A stretch of 64,000 nt of DNA from Chimonanthus salicifolius (lineage: Eukaryota; Streptophyta; Magnoliopsida; Laurales; Calycanthaceae): the NCBI GenBank assembly GCA_013350335.1, contig CM023534.1:4340001-4404000 (forward strand), written 5' to 3'. Shown here one piece after another: positions 21,001-32,757 of the stretch (position 1 is the first letter of the stretch; the number at the start of each line of letters is the position of its first letter). The notes beneath the pieces are model-generated. The model saw nothing but the letters and a program-made list of their open reading frames with translations. It ran no database searches and had not been told where the DNA came from. A program made the translations under genes and the position numbers.

Positions 21001-22045
21001 CTTCTCATATCAAAGGTAGATCATTGGTACATCAGTTTCCCAACTTTATATTCACAGACCACTCATGGAAGGGTTATGATTGTTCTATTTCAGAAGATTT
21101 TTCAATGGTAGGGTCCATAAAAATATGTCTGGATCAACAAACAATGGATGCACTTGTACATTATGGCAAGAACATGTAGCCCAACTGGTAAGGGCTCATG
21201 GTTACAGCCTAGAGGTTGTGAGTTCAAGTCCCATAGGCGTCAAATAGATAAGTCGGTCTATGGAAATAATTTGTCTAATCTAAATATAAAGGCCAACCCT
21301 AGATTGATTGGATAAATGACTTGAATGATGAAGATGATGATGAATATTGTACCTTTATTTGCACTTGTGATGAGCAATGTGCCTTCAGGAGAAGAGGAAT
21401 ACTCATAGACTGACTACAACGATGAGAGAATCTGGACCAGATAAGCTGAATTGTAGATGGAGCTGGTTGGAGCATCAGATTGATACAAAATCACCAAGGA
21501 GGGGAAGAGTTGAAAATTCACTAGCGAACTTGAATTCATATGCAGTGGCAAGCTTTGATCCTGTAGGCTTGGATCAAGGAGAATATGACCAACTGCGAAA
21601 ATTTCTGAAGCTTGAACAAATAGCTGGAGCCAGATCTCCAACACCGTTCCTAAGAAAAACATCAAATGTATCAAGAAGAATGAGTTTGATCAGGGATGAT
21701 GAATCTTCTTCGAGCTCTCCTGCTTTTCGCAGTTACATGGCCTCAACAGAGTCTGCCAAGGCAAAGGCAAGATCAAACAGTATACCGAAACAAAGGACAG
21801 AAGCTGTGGATACTTTTCCTTACCTCCATTCACCATCCAAGTATAGACTTTCTCCATTTCCTTCTGTTAACGGTGATGATACTAGCATCAGTAGCAACAT
21901 TGGCGAGGCACCCAGTTCTCGGCAGAAATTTCCACACCTGAAGGATTTGGTTGGACCTGTGAACTCTCAACGATCTTTGAAAGACATTAGTGTGGATTCC
22001 CAGTGCTCATTACAGAACTGGGATCGAAGCTATACATTCAGATGA
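18003..22045 (+). CDS. IQ67-domain (IQD) calmodulin-binding protein, five exons
   Basis: Exons 18003-18077, 18190-18486, 19657-19887, 20558-20686 and 21389-22045 all end on codon boundaries (phase 0) with GT..AG introns, giving 462 residues. The start was chosen because exon 1 encodes the basic N-terminus [15 protein letters not shown], usual for the family. Residues about 66-95 are an Ala-rich helix ending AEVVRLT. The IQ67 domain spans about 110-176 ([11 protein letters not shown] split by intron 2 from [20 protein letters not shown]), with the intron position typical of IQD genes. Residues about 202-244 carry RWDDS and [17 protein letters not shown]4005 block around 355-385 contains [18 protein letters not shown] proteins bind calmodulin or CaM-like proteins and act as scaffolds, often on microtubules, membrane or nucleus. 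Intron 2 holds a miniature LTR element and intron 4 a SINE, neither touching splice sites. The subfamily was not resolved. Confidence 0.93.
18831..19181 (+). mobile_element. Complete miniature LTR element (SMART/TRIM) in IQD intron 2
   Basis: Two 123-bp LTRs (18831-18953 and 19059-19181), both ending CCTAACA, with the second beginning TGTTGGGGCTGC. A primer-binding site TGGTATCAGCGTCAGG starts at 18956, close to the initiator-tRNA-Met complement. A polypurine tract (AAAGGGGGAGGGGAGGGGGG) ends just before LTR 2. Flanks GCTAT (18826-18830) and GCCAT (19182-19186) are a 5-bp target-site duplication with one mismatch. At 351 bp it has no coding capacity. The first LTR is more diverged at its 5' end. 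Confidence 0.88.
20792..20860 (+). mobile_element. SINE 3' fragment in IQD intron 4
   Basis: AAATGCCAACCCCAGATTGATGGGATAATGACTT followed by a GATGAT-rich tail is the same 3' end as the SINE at 21.17-21.34 kb. Only the 3' end is present. Confidence 0.6.
21166..21344 (+). mobile_element. tRNA-derived SINE in IQD intron 4
   Basis: An A-box TAGCCCAACTGGTAAGG at 21177 and a B-box GAGTTCAAGTCCC at about 21219 have the spacing of an RNA polymerase III internal promoter. The 3' end reads CCAACCCTAGATTGATTGG..AATGACTTGAATGATG with a (GAT)n tail. Possible flanking repeats TTGTACATTAT and TTGTACCTTTAT suggest a decayed target-site duplication. The element ends about 45 bp before the exon-5 acceptor. 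Confidence 0.8.
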
Positions 22046-22813
22046 TTTTGATGAAATCTATACAAACATGGATGGACTGATTGCCTGTTTGATCGATTGT
22101 TTTTACAGAATATAGCCAAGGCATAAAAGTTGATATGTGAATAAGAGAATAATACATACATAACATCACAGAAGGATCATAATTAGATAGATCCTTTATG
22201 CTTTGAACTAAAATGTGTTCAAGATACTGAGAAGACGGGGTGATAATCATCTCAGTTTCAAGTTACTCTCACCCACTCTTTTCGGGGAGCTTTCTAACAG
22301 GATATTGTGTGTTTGTTTTTGAGTGAAGGATATGTTCTTTTGTATCAAAGTATGTGGTTTGGAGTTTGCGAAGGATTGTTTGAAGTATAGAGGATGCATT
22401 AGCCTGGATTTTTTTTTTTTTGTCTTTTGGAATTTATTGGGTTGGACTGCATCATGTAATCTATTAACACTTACAACAGAGTTTTATCATTTTTTTTGGG
22501 AAGAAAAACCATGAGATTCTTCTGTTCATTTGTCCTTTCATTTCTGCTTTGTAGTTTCCTCTGTCGTATTCTGCAAGCCACTAAGCATTCAAATGGTGCT
22601 ACATAGCCTCTATTTTTGTACTATTTTCTCAAAAATGTAAAATGGAGGGTTTATTTCCATCATCAAATCTTAGTTAAAATGAAGGTTTATAAAAAAATGT
22701 ATATAATTTGTGTTCATCCTCCAATCTTGGATGAAAAAATGACTAAATAGATGTTTGTTCTAGCCCGACTTTCATCTGCTATGGCATTGTTCGATTCTCC
22801 TTGAATGTGTCAT
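22046..22813 (+). other. IQD 3' untranslated region and downstream spacer
   Basis: Follows the IQD stop. AT-rich with a T run at 22409-22420; no further domain was found. A polyadenylation site could not be fixed from sequence alone. Confidence 0.5.
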
Positions 22814-22818
22814 GTCTC

Positions 22819-23237
22819 TGTTGGAACTTGTGGCTCAATTCTACTGAAATTAGGAGTCTAGTTACATGGGACTTCTAATTACATAGGACTCCTAATTAAA
22901 TGAGATTCCTAATTACATTAGGACACTGCAATACTGCTATATATTAAGGATGTGGGTTTCATGGAAACCCGGCCGTTTGGCCGAGTGCCTTCCGAGGCCA
23001 GAAGGGGCCTCTTGCAGTAAAGGTGTAGTGAGGGAGATAGAGAGAGAGGGAAGATACCAAAAGAGATCTTGGGATCCAAATATTCTATCTGTATTCTTTT
23101 TATCTATAATGAAATTTACACTCTCCCGTGGACGTAGGCTAAGATTGGGCCGAACCACGTATATCCTGTGTTCTCTGTGTTTATGTGTGATTGAGTCTGT
23201 ATGTTCTGTATGTGGGTATTGGGTCTATTCCCCAACA
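22819..23237 (+). mobile_element. Solo LTR, 419 bp, 5-bp target-site duplication
   Basis: Begins TGTTGGAACTTG, ends CCCCAACA, flanked by perfect GTCTC repeats at 22814-22818 and 23238-23242. Its 3' part shares CCGTGGACGTAGGC and CCGAACCACGTATATC with the solo LTR at 5538-5815, while the 5' parts differ. A TATATATTAAGG motif at about 22938 may be the LTR TATA box. Internally GACTCCTAATTAC-type words are repeated three times (22850-22920). Probably Ty1-copia-type, left by LTR-LTR recombination. Confidence 0.88.
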
Positions 23238-23560
23238 GTCTCTATGGGCCTTCCAATTCTCTTTGGACTTCCTGAATCAGATCATTGGCCGAAGCACCAC
23301 CAGATTGCTAACCAGTTTCTTGTATAACAATGTCCATATTGGAGTTTCCAATTCTGTACAGCTTAATATTGAGCATCCAACATAGCATCATAAAGGCTCT
23401 GTTACCGGAGCGAGTCGTCATCTACCACTGATGGTGAACAATGCACAAGATAGAGATACCAACATAGGTGACAGAAATGTGCACATTGCCGAGGAGTGGA
23501 GCTCTAATGCTTGACGAGAACCGTATGATCGGTTCTAAATATTATTGAGCTTCACCTCTG

Positions 23561-23662
23561 TGTTAGGAAATGGACGTCCATCTCAAAAGACTAATCCTAT
23601 ATAAACCCCTAGATCTTCCTCTACATTTCCAATGTGGGACTCATTCGCAGCAGGCCCCAACA
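23561..23662 (-). mobile_element. Solo miniature LTR of the SMART/TRIM family
   Basis: On the minus strand it starts TGTTGGGGCCTGCTGCGAA and ends TCCTAACA. It contains AGTCCCACATTGG and TTAGTCTTTTGAGATGG, as in LTR 2 of the IQD-intron element. Flanks CTCTG (23556-23560) and CTCTC (23663-23667) are compatible with a 5-bp duplication carrying one mismatch. Length is 102 bp. Confidence 0.8.
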
Positions 23663-23667
23663 CTCTC

Positions 23668-26279
23668 AACATATCCCGGGATGAAGGGGAGGAGACTAGG
23701 AGGTCTCCAAAGAGTCCCATGTTGATCACTCATGGAACCTTGACCAAATCACATCAGACGATTGATATAATTGCATTTGTATGTTGGAATGATCTCATTG
23801 TCAAGGCAATGTGTCTAAATGAGACACTGGGCCGGTGATTTCTTACACTTCCTTATCTTTAAAAATTCCATGAATTGGTGGCCAAGAATCTAAATTTTAT
23901 GTGGCAATAATGAAATTTGCCTCTGCCTTGACAGAATGGGCCTTCAAAACTGCAAAAGTGGTGTCAAGATCACTTGGGCCAACATATTCTGGACCCAAGT
24001 TTGGATCACTTTTGTAGATGCCATGTCTTGCAGTCTTTCATTAGGGACACCTAGGTGGACCTCCACATTGGGCCACCTACAAAGGGCTAAAGGCCTCATG
24101 GCCTCCTTGGTTTGGACCATAAAGTCTCATCCGTCCGACATCTAGATCGGCAAAGTTCGACGACTTCCTCTGGTGGTGGTAAATTTTGCTCTCAGAGTGA
24201 CTAGGGATTCACAAAGATTCGGGTCACATTAGTCAATCTGGGCAAGTCTCAGGCCCATCCTTGGTCGAGTTGGTTCCAACTTGATAGACAACCAAAACAA
24301 TAATAACTATGAAAAAAAAAGAAGGGCCTCTTGAAAGAACATGAACTCTTTAGTAATGTTGAATCAGGTTATACCAGCAGGGTGCGACCCTGCTTTCGGG
24401 CTTGTTTTGGGCTGGTTTATCTTAATTGGACCATTATATTCTGTTAATGTGTGTCAGCATTAGGCCATGACATATAAATAACGTAAAACAAATAATTTAA
24501 GAAATGATCTGATTAGTGATATACCTGGAAGTTTTCAATAAAATTAAGTTCATCTTGTCCCAATCTAGGATTAAGTTAAGGGCTTCCTCATGGGCTGGGT
24601 TAGACTAGGTGAAGGATGTTAAGACAAGCCCATTTGGTACAGGACTAACACTGAGGCTGATCCACTCCACAAAAGTTAGAACAGTCTTTTCAAAAACTTG
24701 GGCCTTCGGCATCCGACTCGACCCATTCATTAATTAGACAAGAAAACTAGTCTTAAAAAAATGAATCTGAACTATGATCCTAAAAGTATAGGAACCCAAA
24801 TTCCCATTTACGGATTGGAGAAAAGAAGTATAAAATTGCAATTTATTTTAATATAAGCTGAATTTAAATAATTACTTGTTTATTCAATTTTGTAAAATTT
24901 GATAGAAAATGCCTTTCTTAGATGCGCTTGACTACACTTTGCCCAAATGGATTTACTCATATTAAGTGTATTTTTATTACTACAAATAAACCCATCACTT
25001 CCATAGTTCCATGTCTCTTCGAGTACAATGATGGTATTAGATAAAATTCCAAAAAACCCATTTTATAATCATTATTATCATCATCAACTTACCAAAAACC
25101 TCATCTATCTAAAATCGATTTGTAAAATTTTACTTCTCTATTTGACCAAATCAAAGACCAATTCCATTATCTATCGTATATTTTTTATCCCTTTCTTTTA
25201 CATTTTCAGTAGTCTGCTCTTGTTTCTAACCTCTCAACTGCATAAGCCGAGGTTGTATCCGATCTTCTACCAATAATCTTATATACGTCCAAACCATCTC
25301 AACCAAATGTTTCTCATTTTATCTTTTTAATCCCGCATCAAATATAATCATTTCAAACTCTACCCTTTAAAAATAAACTATTCAAATAATTTTTCCCACC
25401 TTTTTATCTTCAAACAAATTAAATTTAATGAAATGAAATCAGCACCTAAAGTTCAGAGAAGCATAGCCTTGGGCCGACACCTCCGCTGACAACTAGTCAA
25501 CAAGATATCCGTGATTGAGCCCCCCCTTTTACCCATGTGGGCCCCACTGAAATGTGGGGCCCAAGATCCTCTGAAGATCTTGACATTATATTTTTCCCAT
25601 CAATCCAAACATGTGTAGGCAGGACACATGTATGATGGCACGTGTGTCCCTTTCAATGATATCCACCGTGAACAAGTGTGCACGTGTGGCCCACATGCAC
25701 CAATTAACTTCCACTTATAGTTGAGTTTGCTTTTAGAGAGAGTCATTTCCAATTTGGTATTACTGCTGTAATGGGAACATTTATGATGGTTGCCTTCACT
25801 GATTGTCTCTATTTAGGAGAACACCACACCCTTAATTACAATATATGATGACAAAATTCTTCCAACATCTAATCTTTTCATTTGTATTATTATATCCCAA
25901 TTGATTTTGTCACTTGATTTGGGTAAATCTTATGTCATGATAAAAAACAGAAACATAGAACCGACATGCAGACCAAAAATCAATTGGGACCATTACAACT
26001 TGATTGTGATTATGATGGCAAATCACTCAAACACTATTCTTTTATTATTTTTAAATAAAATGTGTTTCGGGATTCAAGGAAGAAGAGAATTATGTTAGTC
26101 AATTTCTCATAATTTTTTTTTTTCTATTTTAAAGAAAACATCATCATCATTATTTTGTCATCACCTAGTAGAGAATCTCTACTTTAACTTTTTTCCATAT
26201 TCAAAATCCAATCTAATATTGTAACATAATAAAAAAGAAAATAATTGTTTCAAAAAATTAGAGTCAAACAAGTCTGATT
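23668..26279. other. Intergenic stretch, no gene seen
   Basis: Unique-looking sequence with only short frames. Segments at 24.30-24.75 kb contain GGGCTTG/GGCTGG-type words reminiscent of decayed MITEs. Nothing was assigned. Confidence 0.45.
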
Positions 26280-26600
26280 TTTAATTTTTAATCCCAAGAG
26301 TTAGTTTCAAGGAGTAGGGTCTTGAGTTCGATATACACTCAACTCCAATGTGCTATTTTTAATAGTTACTCATCCAGCATGTGTGTCTCGGATTGGACGG
26401 CTGGAACAACTTAGGAATACCCAATCCTTTTGCAACATTTATGGGTTTGTTACGGGAACTCACCACCTTAAGAAGCGGGAGTTCTAAATTCGATTCTTAT
26501 TTCATCTTAAAGGACCAGCAGAGAATCTATAGGAACCCTTAGTGATCAAATATCGGAGGATCAGTCCATATTTCTTTCCAGTCTAATTTCTGCATCCTTC
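26280..26600. mobile_element. Two SINE-like fragments
   Basis: B-box-like sequences GTCTTGAGTTCGATAT (near 26320) and GAGTTCTAAATTCGATTC (near 26480) each lie at the centre of roughly 140-bp tRNA-like segments. A-boxes and target-site duplications are weak, so boundaries are approximate. Confidence 0.4.
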
Positions 26601-27641
26601 CAAATACAAGAACAGTACCATCAACTTGAAATTTCTCATGAACAACAAATTAGGACATCACTTAATGCCAGTCTAATCATAAAAAAAGATTTCTTTTCTT
26701 TTTAATGAGGATAATAATGACTTTATCATATCAAAACCCTGCTCAAATGTAACATGCTTGGTTTTTTTTTTTTTCAGTGGGCCTAAACCTTATCACAAAT
26801 GGCCTGATTATGTTGGGATAAAAAATAGAATAATAACATATATCTCCTTTATAAAAAATATATTTTTGTAAAAAATATGGACATCTGAATGGATAACTAA
26901 GTGTTTTAGTAGGTTGCATAATATTTTATGAATATTAAATATTCAATCATAATTAAAAAAAAATGAAGATGGGACTTTGTAGAAGGAAGGACAAAGTATG
27001 TCTTTTATCAGTTTATCCCTAAAAAGTTATATTATTGATGATGCAAAGATTTTAGTGGCACATGATTCATTGGTTAAGACTATTTTTTCCTAAGTATTGT
27101 ATGAAAAATTATAATTTTCTAAATTCAGCACATTATTATTTTTATTTGGTTCAATTTTTTGAAGAGAATTAGATATTTTTCCTTACATTGCATTTCTATC
27201 TTTCAAAAAACTAAAAAAATAAACCCCTATCCTCATGTGTAAGGAGTGTTATTTTTTTTTAAAAAAAAAATTAATGGTCTCGGACTATTGATAATTTGAT
27301 ATATTAAAAAGAAGCTCAAAGTGAAAGGTTAAGTTCAAACTTTTGTTATGACTGTTTATGACTAAACATTAGGTATTCTTAAATGTATTTTAAAATAAAA
27401 ACTCTAACTTTAAGCTTACCTTAAAAGTTATAAATATATCATGTGTGTTATCATAAAATGCCATTAAAATTCTCTGCAACATTTGTTATAAACCATTTGA
27501 ACTTTGATAAAAAGAAATATGCTACAAGTCTTATTTTAAAACATCATAAAAAATATATCCTAAAATGTAACACCTCAAAGAATTTTAGAGTGTAAACTAT
27601 TTTAAAATAAGTAGTGAAACTGTATAACATGATTCTATTAC
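26601..27641. other. AT-rich intergenic stretch
   Basis: No gene or element recognised. Confidence 0.45.
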
Positions 27642-28476
27642 AATTGAATCTCTCTCCCTCGTAATTTGTCTTTCATTTATAGACTAGTGAGATGAAAACG
27701 ATTTTCACTCCATACAGAAACAACAATATTGAAAAGAAAATAAGAGGGAAAAAAACAAACACAAAAAATCAAACCACAATAAAGATATTTACGTCATTCC
27801 ATTTTGATACGTCAAAAGATTAAAACCAAATCCACTATATTCAAAGGTAAGAAATCGAATAAGAGACAGCTCTGATGCTCGTTACAGTTTTCGTTCGATC
27901 CACATTAGTACATATTAGATCGATAGTATATATCTGATAATCAGAGTTCACATTCTGTTTTCTTTCGTTCTCATCCACAATACATTATTTGTACTTGAAA
28001 AGCCTATATCAAATTCCTAGTCACCTCAAACTGAAAAGGCACATGTGAAACAAAGGGAGTTAGGTGAGATGAGAGATCATTAGTAGATTTACAACTTCAC
28101 ATTGTTTGGAGTTTTGGTAAGAACTAATTAATTCATCCATGTGGGCCTATACCTCTCAGACATGATAAGGTTTGTGAGTCTTATCTCTTCATCAAATTTA
28201 ACTTGGGCCAAACCGTATTTCGTAAGGATTGTACCCAATTCACGTGGTCATGTCCTTATCCAATTACTCTAGGAGATCTTTATCTGATTTCTTTTTTGTC
28301 AGCATCGTATTTATCGAGTTTTTATGTTTAAACTTTAAAGAATAGTGAAGTAACATAAAATAAAACAAAACAAATTTGTTAAGGATTTAATCAATATATT
28401 AAAGCTTAAAAACCTGATGAAATACATGAAATCAGACCATTCATACTCAGACATCGATGAATCTGAACAAAATCTA

Positions 28477-28929
28477 GGGTAGCGATCCTCCCACAGGAGG
28501 TTTGTGTAACTAGACATAGGAATTAGTGGATTCCCGATTTTACCCTTCGCATTAACAATAAAATCAGGCATTTTGCATGAACTATAAAATTTCGGTTAGC
28601 CGAGCCGAATTTCGGCTAGCCGATTTATTGTTCATGCAAATTTTTAGCTAGCCGATTTACTGTTCATAAGAATTTTAGTAAGCCGATGTTACTATTCGTG
28701 CGAATTTCGACTAGCCGATGTACTATTCATGGGAATTTTGGCAAGCCGACTTACTGTTCATGTGAATTTTGGCGAGACGATTTACTGTTCATTCAAATTT
28801 CGGCGAGCCGATTTATTGCTCATGCGAAAGGTTAGTGAGCCAATTTTACTCTTCGTGCGAAGGGTAAAATTGAAAATCCACTAATTCTCATATCTGGTTA
28901 TACAAAAAGCTCGTGGGAAGTCGCTACCC
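28477..28929. mobile_element. Foldback element with internal minisatellite (unit 1)
   Basis: Terminal inverted repeats of about 75-80 bp: the left end GGGTAGCGATCCTCCC pairs with the right end CGCTACCC, and both contain an AATCCACTAATT-type block next to AAGGGTAAAAT. A perfect 9-bp target-site duplication CAAAATCTA lies at 28468-28476 and 28930-28938. The interior is a degenerate tandem array of a unit of about 35-40 bp built on GGCTAGCCGATTTACTGTTCATG. A 9-bp duplication with long TIRs fits a non-autonomous Mutator-like (MULE) foldback. No transposase. Confidence 0.85.
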
Positions 28930-29015
28930 CAAAATCTATTCAATATCATTATTCTTAAATTGATACAGGGTCTTTAATATGTTGTGACATGTAAATATTT
29001 TCAATTGAGAAATTG

Positions 29016-29017
<2 letters not shown>

Positions 29018-29068
<51 letters not shown>
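29018..29068. repeat. (TA)n microsatellite
   Basis: An uninterrupted AT/TA run of about 50 bp. The equivalent place in unit 2 (near 31465) reads GAATGTATAATATGTACATT, so the expansion arose after the tandem duplication. Confidence 0.95.
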
Positions 29069-29071
<3 letters not shown>

Positions 29072-30168
29072 TAAAAAATATCATATCGATTTGTACTTCA
29101 AGTGATTGAATGTGTAAAGGAGTCGCCTCATTAGGCTTTTTTCCATGTATCAAAAAGCTAAAAGTTGTTATAAGTCATGATGTACGGAAGAAGCCTTAGA
29201 TCTCTTAAGAACTGTTCTAAGCTCGTACAAATGGATGGATTTAGAAGTTCTTCATATGAATGAGTTGGATAAGTGAAGTCTTATTCTCTACGACCCTCAA
29301 AATTTCAACTTTATTTAATGATTAAAATTTATTAAATAAAATCAATGCGATTGTCATGAATGCAGTTCATGAGAATACCTAGAGCTGGAAGAGGGTGGAA
29401 ATGGATCCATTGATTCACTGTATTTTTTATAAATTAAAGAGGAGAAAAACTATCTTTTTTAAGAAGAAAAAGATTCACAATTTATGGACCTCACTTTCTT
29501 TGAAAAAAAATAATCTAAACAAACAAAGTAAGACTTTTCAAGAAATTCTTGCACTTCTCTCCAGCCAAACACAGTTACATTGAATGATTGATAGAAAAAA
29601 AAAATTCAAGAAGAATTAAATCCACAAGATTGGATTATTATTGTGATAAATGTGGGCTTGATTGTATTATTTTCTTAGGTGTCCCTAGGATTTCATCACA
29701 TGTCCTTAGGTCAAGTGTGGTTTCTCGCGTGCATTGGGTCTGTCTTGTCTTCTGATCTTTAGTGACATGAAATGGTTCCTAATTTCTAATTGTAATTATG
29801 TGCTTATCTTAGTTATATACTCAGATCTCAACTTGGATTATGCACAATAAATTTAATTTCTGATTTTTTATTATTTTTCAATTGATGACTTTTAGGGTTT
29901 TTGGGCAATCACTGATCGCAATTAACTTTGGTGGTTTAGAAGATGGAGAAAAGATGTAAAAACTTGAATGTAAACTTTAAAATTTTATTCAGTATTTATT
30001 AAATTATTAGATAAGGTAAATAGATGACTAAATAAAGTTAGGGAGACGAAAATGTAGATGTTATCTTAGATAAGTGAATTAACTCTAAAATATAAAATTA
30101 GATATAAGTGTATTAAGAATAAGTTCAAATAGTCTAATGAAGGACAAATTGAGAGAAATTTATTTAAT

Positions 30169-32676
30169 AATTGAATCTCTCTCCCTTGTAATTTGTCTTT
30201 CATTTAATAGAGTGGTGAGATGAAAACGATTTTCACTCCATACAGAAACAACAATGTTGAAAAGAAAATCAAATACAAAAAATCAAAGATTTACGTCGTT
30301 TCATTTCTATACGCCAACAGATTCAAACTAAATCCACTATATTCAAAAGCAAGAAATCGAATTAGAGACAACTCTGATGCTCGTTACAGTTTTCACTCGC
30401 CCCGCATTAGTACATATTAAATCGATAGTATATATATATATATATATGATAATCAGAATTCACATTTTGTTTTCTTCGTTCTCATCCACAATACTTTTAC
30501 AAATAAGATAGGAACACATTATTTGTACCTGAAAAGCCTTTATCAAATTCCTAGTCACCTCAAACCGAAAAGGCACATGTGAAAGAAGGGCAGTTAGGTG
30601 AGATGAGAGATCAATAGTACATTTGCAACTTCACATTGCTTGGAGTTTTGGTAAGAACTAATTAATTCATCCATGTGGGCCTATACCTCTCAGACATGAT
30701 ATGGTCTGTGAATCTTATCTATTCACCAAATTTAACTTGGGCCAAACCTTATTTCGTAAGGATTATCACAATTCACGTGGTCATGTCGTTATCCAATTAC
30801 TCTAGGAGATCTTCTTTATTTGATTTTTTTTTTTTTGTCGTCATCGTATTCATCGAGTTCTTTTATGTTTAAACTTTAAAGAATAGTGAAGTAAAATAAA
30901 ACAAAACAAACTTGTTAAGGTCAATATATTAATGCTTAAAAACCGATGAAATGCATGAAATCAGACCCTTCACACTCAGACATCGATGAATCTCAACAAA
31001 ATTTAGAGTAGTGATCCTCCAACGGGAGGTTTGTGTAACCAGACACGGGAATTAGTGGATTTCCGATTTTACCCTTTGCATGAACAGTAAAATCGGACAT
31101 TTTGCATGAACTGTAAAATTTCGACTAGCCGATTTACTGTTCATGCAAATTTTTGGCTAGCCGATTTACTGTTCATACGAATTTTAGCAAGCCGATGTTA
31201 CTATTTATGTGAATTTTGGCGAGCTGATTTACTATTCATGTAAATTTCGGCAAGCCGATTTACTGCTCATGTGAAGGGTTGGTGAACCAATTTTCTCTTC
31301 GTGCAAAGGGTAAAATTGAGAATCCACTAAATCCCGTGTCTGGTTACACAAAAAGCCCATAGGAGGATCGCTACTCCAAAATCTATTCAATATCATTATT
31401 CTTAAATTGAAACAAGGTCTTTAATATCTTATGACATGTAAATATTTTCAATTGAGAAATTGAATGTATAATATGTACATTGAAAAATATCATATCGATT
31501 TGTACTTCAAGTGTTTGAATGTGTAATGGAGTCTTCTCTTTGGGCTTTTTTCCATGTATCAAAAAGCTAAAAGTTGTTATAAGTCATGGCATACGGAAGA
31601 AGCCTTAGATCTCTTAAGAACCGTTCTAAGCTCGTACAAATGATTGGGTTTAGAAGTTCTTATATGAATGAGTTGGATAAGTGAAGTCTGATTCTCTAAG
31701 ACCTTTAAAATTTCAACTTTATTTAATAATTAAAATTTATTAAATAAAATCAACGTGATTAGCATGAATGCAGTTCATAAGAATACATAGAGATGGAAGA
31801 GGGTGGAAATGAATCCATTGATGCACTGTATTTTATATAAATTAAAGAGGTGAAAAAACTATCTTTTTAAGAAGAAAAAGATTTACAATTCTAAACAAAC
31901 AAAGTAAGACTTCTCGAGAAATTCTTGCACTTCTCTCCATCCAAACACAGTTATATTGAATGATTGAATAGCAACTTTTATTAGAGAGACGCGGTCATAA
32001 CAAACTATTGAAAGAATTTGATCCAACCAATTAAATATTTATTTCAAATGTTATGATAATGAGATAATTTCATGATAGAATTTAGATCATATGCTATCTC
32101 TGTAGGAAAATTTTATTTTTCAAGAAGAATTAAATCCACAAGATTGGATTATTATTGTGATAAATGTGGGCTTGATTGTATTATTTTCTTAGGTATTCCC
32201 TAGGATTCCATCACATGTCCTTAGGTCAAGTGTGGTTATCTCGCGTGCATTGGGTCTGTCTTGTCTTCTGATCTTTAGTGACATGAAATGTTTCCAAGTT
32301 TCTAATTGTAATTATGTGTTTATCTTTATATCTCATCTTGGATTATGCACAATAAATTTAATTTCTGATTCTTTTTATTATTTTTCAATTGATGACTTTT
32401 AGGGTTTTTGGGCAATCACTGATCGCAATTAACTTTGGTGGTTTAGAAGATGGAGAAAAGATGTAAAAACTTGAATGTAAACTTTAAAATTTTATTCAGT
32501 ATTTATTAAATTATTAGATAAGGTAAATAGATAAATAAATATAGTGAGGATGACGAAAATGTACATGTTATCTTAGATAAGTGAAGTTAACTCTAAAATA
32601 CAAAATTAGATATAAGTGTATTAAGAATAAGTTCAAATATTCTAATGAAGGACAAATTGAGAGAAATTTATTTAAC
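30169..32676. repeat. Unit 2 of the 2.5-kb tandem duplication
   Basis: Offset from unit 1 by about 2527 bp at the left and 2529 bp at the foldback element. It differs by indels: no (TA)n tract, a shorter minisatellite, and an extra block at about 31.97-32.12 kb (GCAACTTTTATTAGAGAG to TTTTATTTTTC) not present in unit 1. No gene. Confidence 0.92.
31006..31376. mobile_element. Foldback element with internal minisatellite (unit 2)
   Basis: Counterpart of 28477-28929 with ends GAGTAGTGATCC and CGCTACTC. The flanking duplication is CAAAATTTA (30997-31005) and CAAAATCTA (31377-31385), one mismatch apart, as expected if the element was already present before the tandem duplication. The internal array is about 80 bp shorter than in unit 1. 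Confidence 0.82.
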
Positions 32677-32757
32677 AATTGAATCTCTTTCCCTCGTAAT
32701 TTGTCTTTCATTTAATAGAGTGGTGAGATGAAAACGATTTTCACTCCATATAGAAAA
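32677..32757. repeat. Partial third copy of the tandem unit
   Basis: Repeats the first 81 bp of the units (CAATTGAATCTCTTTCCC to TTTTCACTCCATATAGAAA) and then diverges. The array is therefore 2 + 0.03 units, with the junctions unit1/unit2 and unit2/partial both visible. Confidence 0.88.

Larger units (their letters stand above)
27642..30168. repeat. Unit 1 of a 2.5-kb direct tandem duplication
   Basis: Begins AATTGAATCTCTCTCCC and recurs with the same block order at 30169. Shared blocks include GTGAGATGAAAACGATTTTC, CATGTGGGCCTATACCTC, the foldback element, CTTAGATCTCTTAAGAAC and TTTTTGGGCAATCACTG. This unit has a (TA)n tract (29018-29068) that unit 2 lacks. No gene was found in the unit. 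Confidence 0.92.

Noticed and set aside
21175..21235. Functional tRNA gene
   Set aside because: A- and B-boxes are present but no cloverleaf with an acceptor stem can be closed; the sequence continues into a SINE body and GAT tail.
27642..32757. LTR retrotransposon with 2.5-kb repeats
   Set aside because: The repeats are adjacent with no internal domain, primer-binding site or polypurine tract; the third copy is only 81 bp. A tandem duplication explains the data better.
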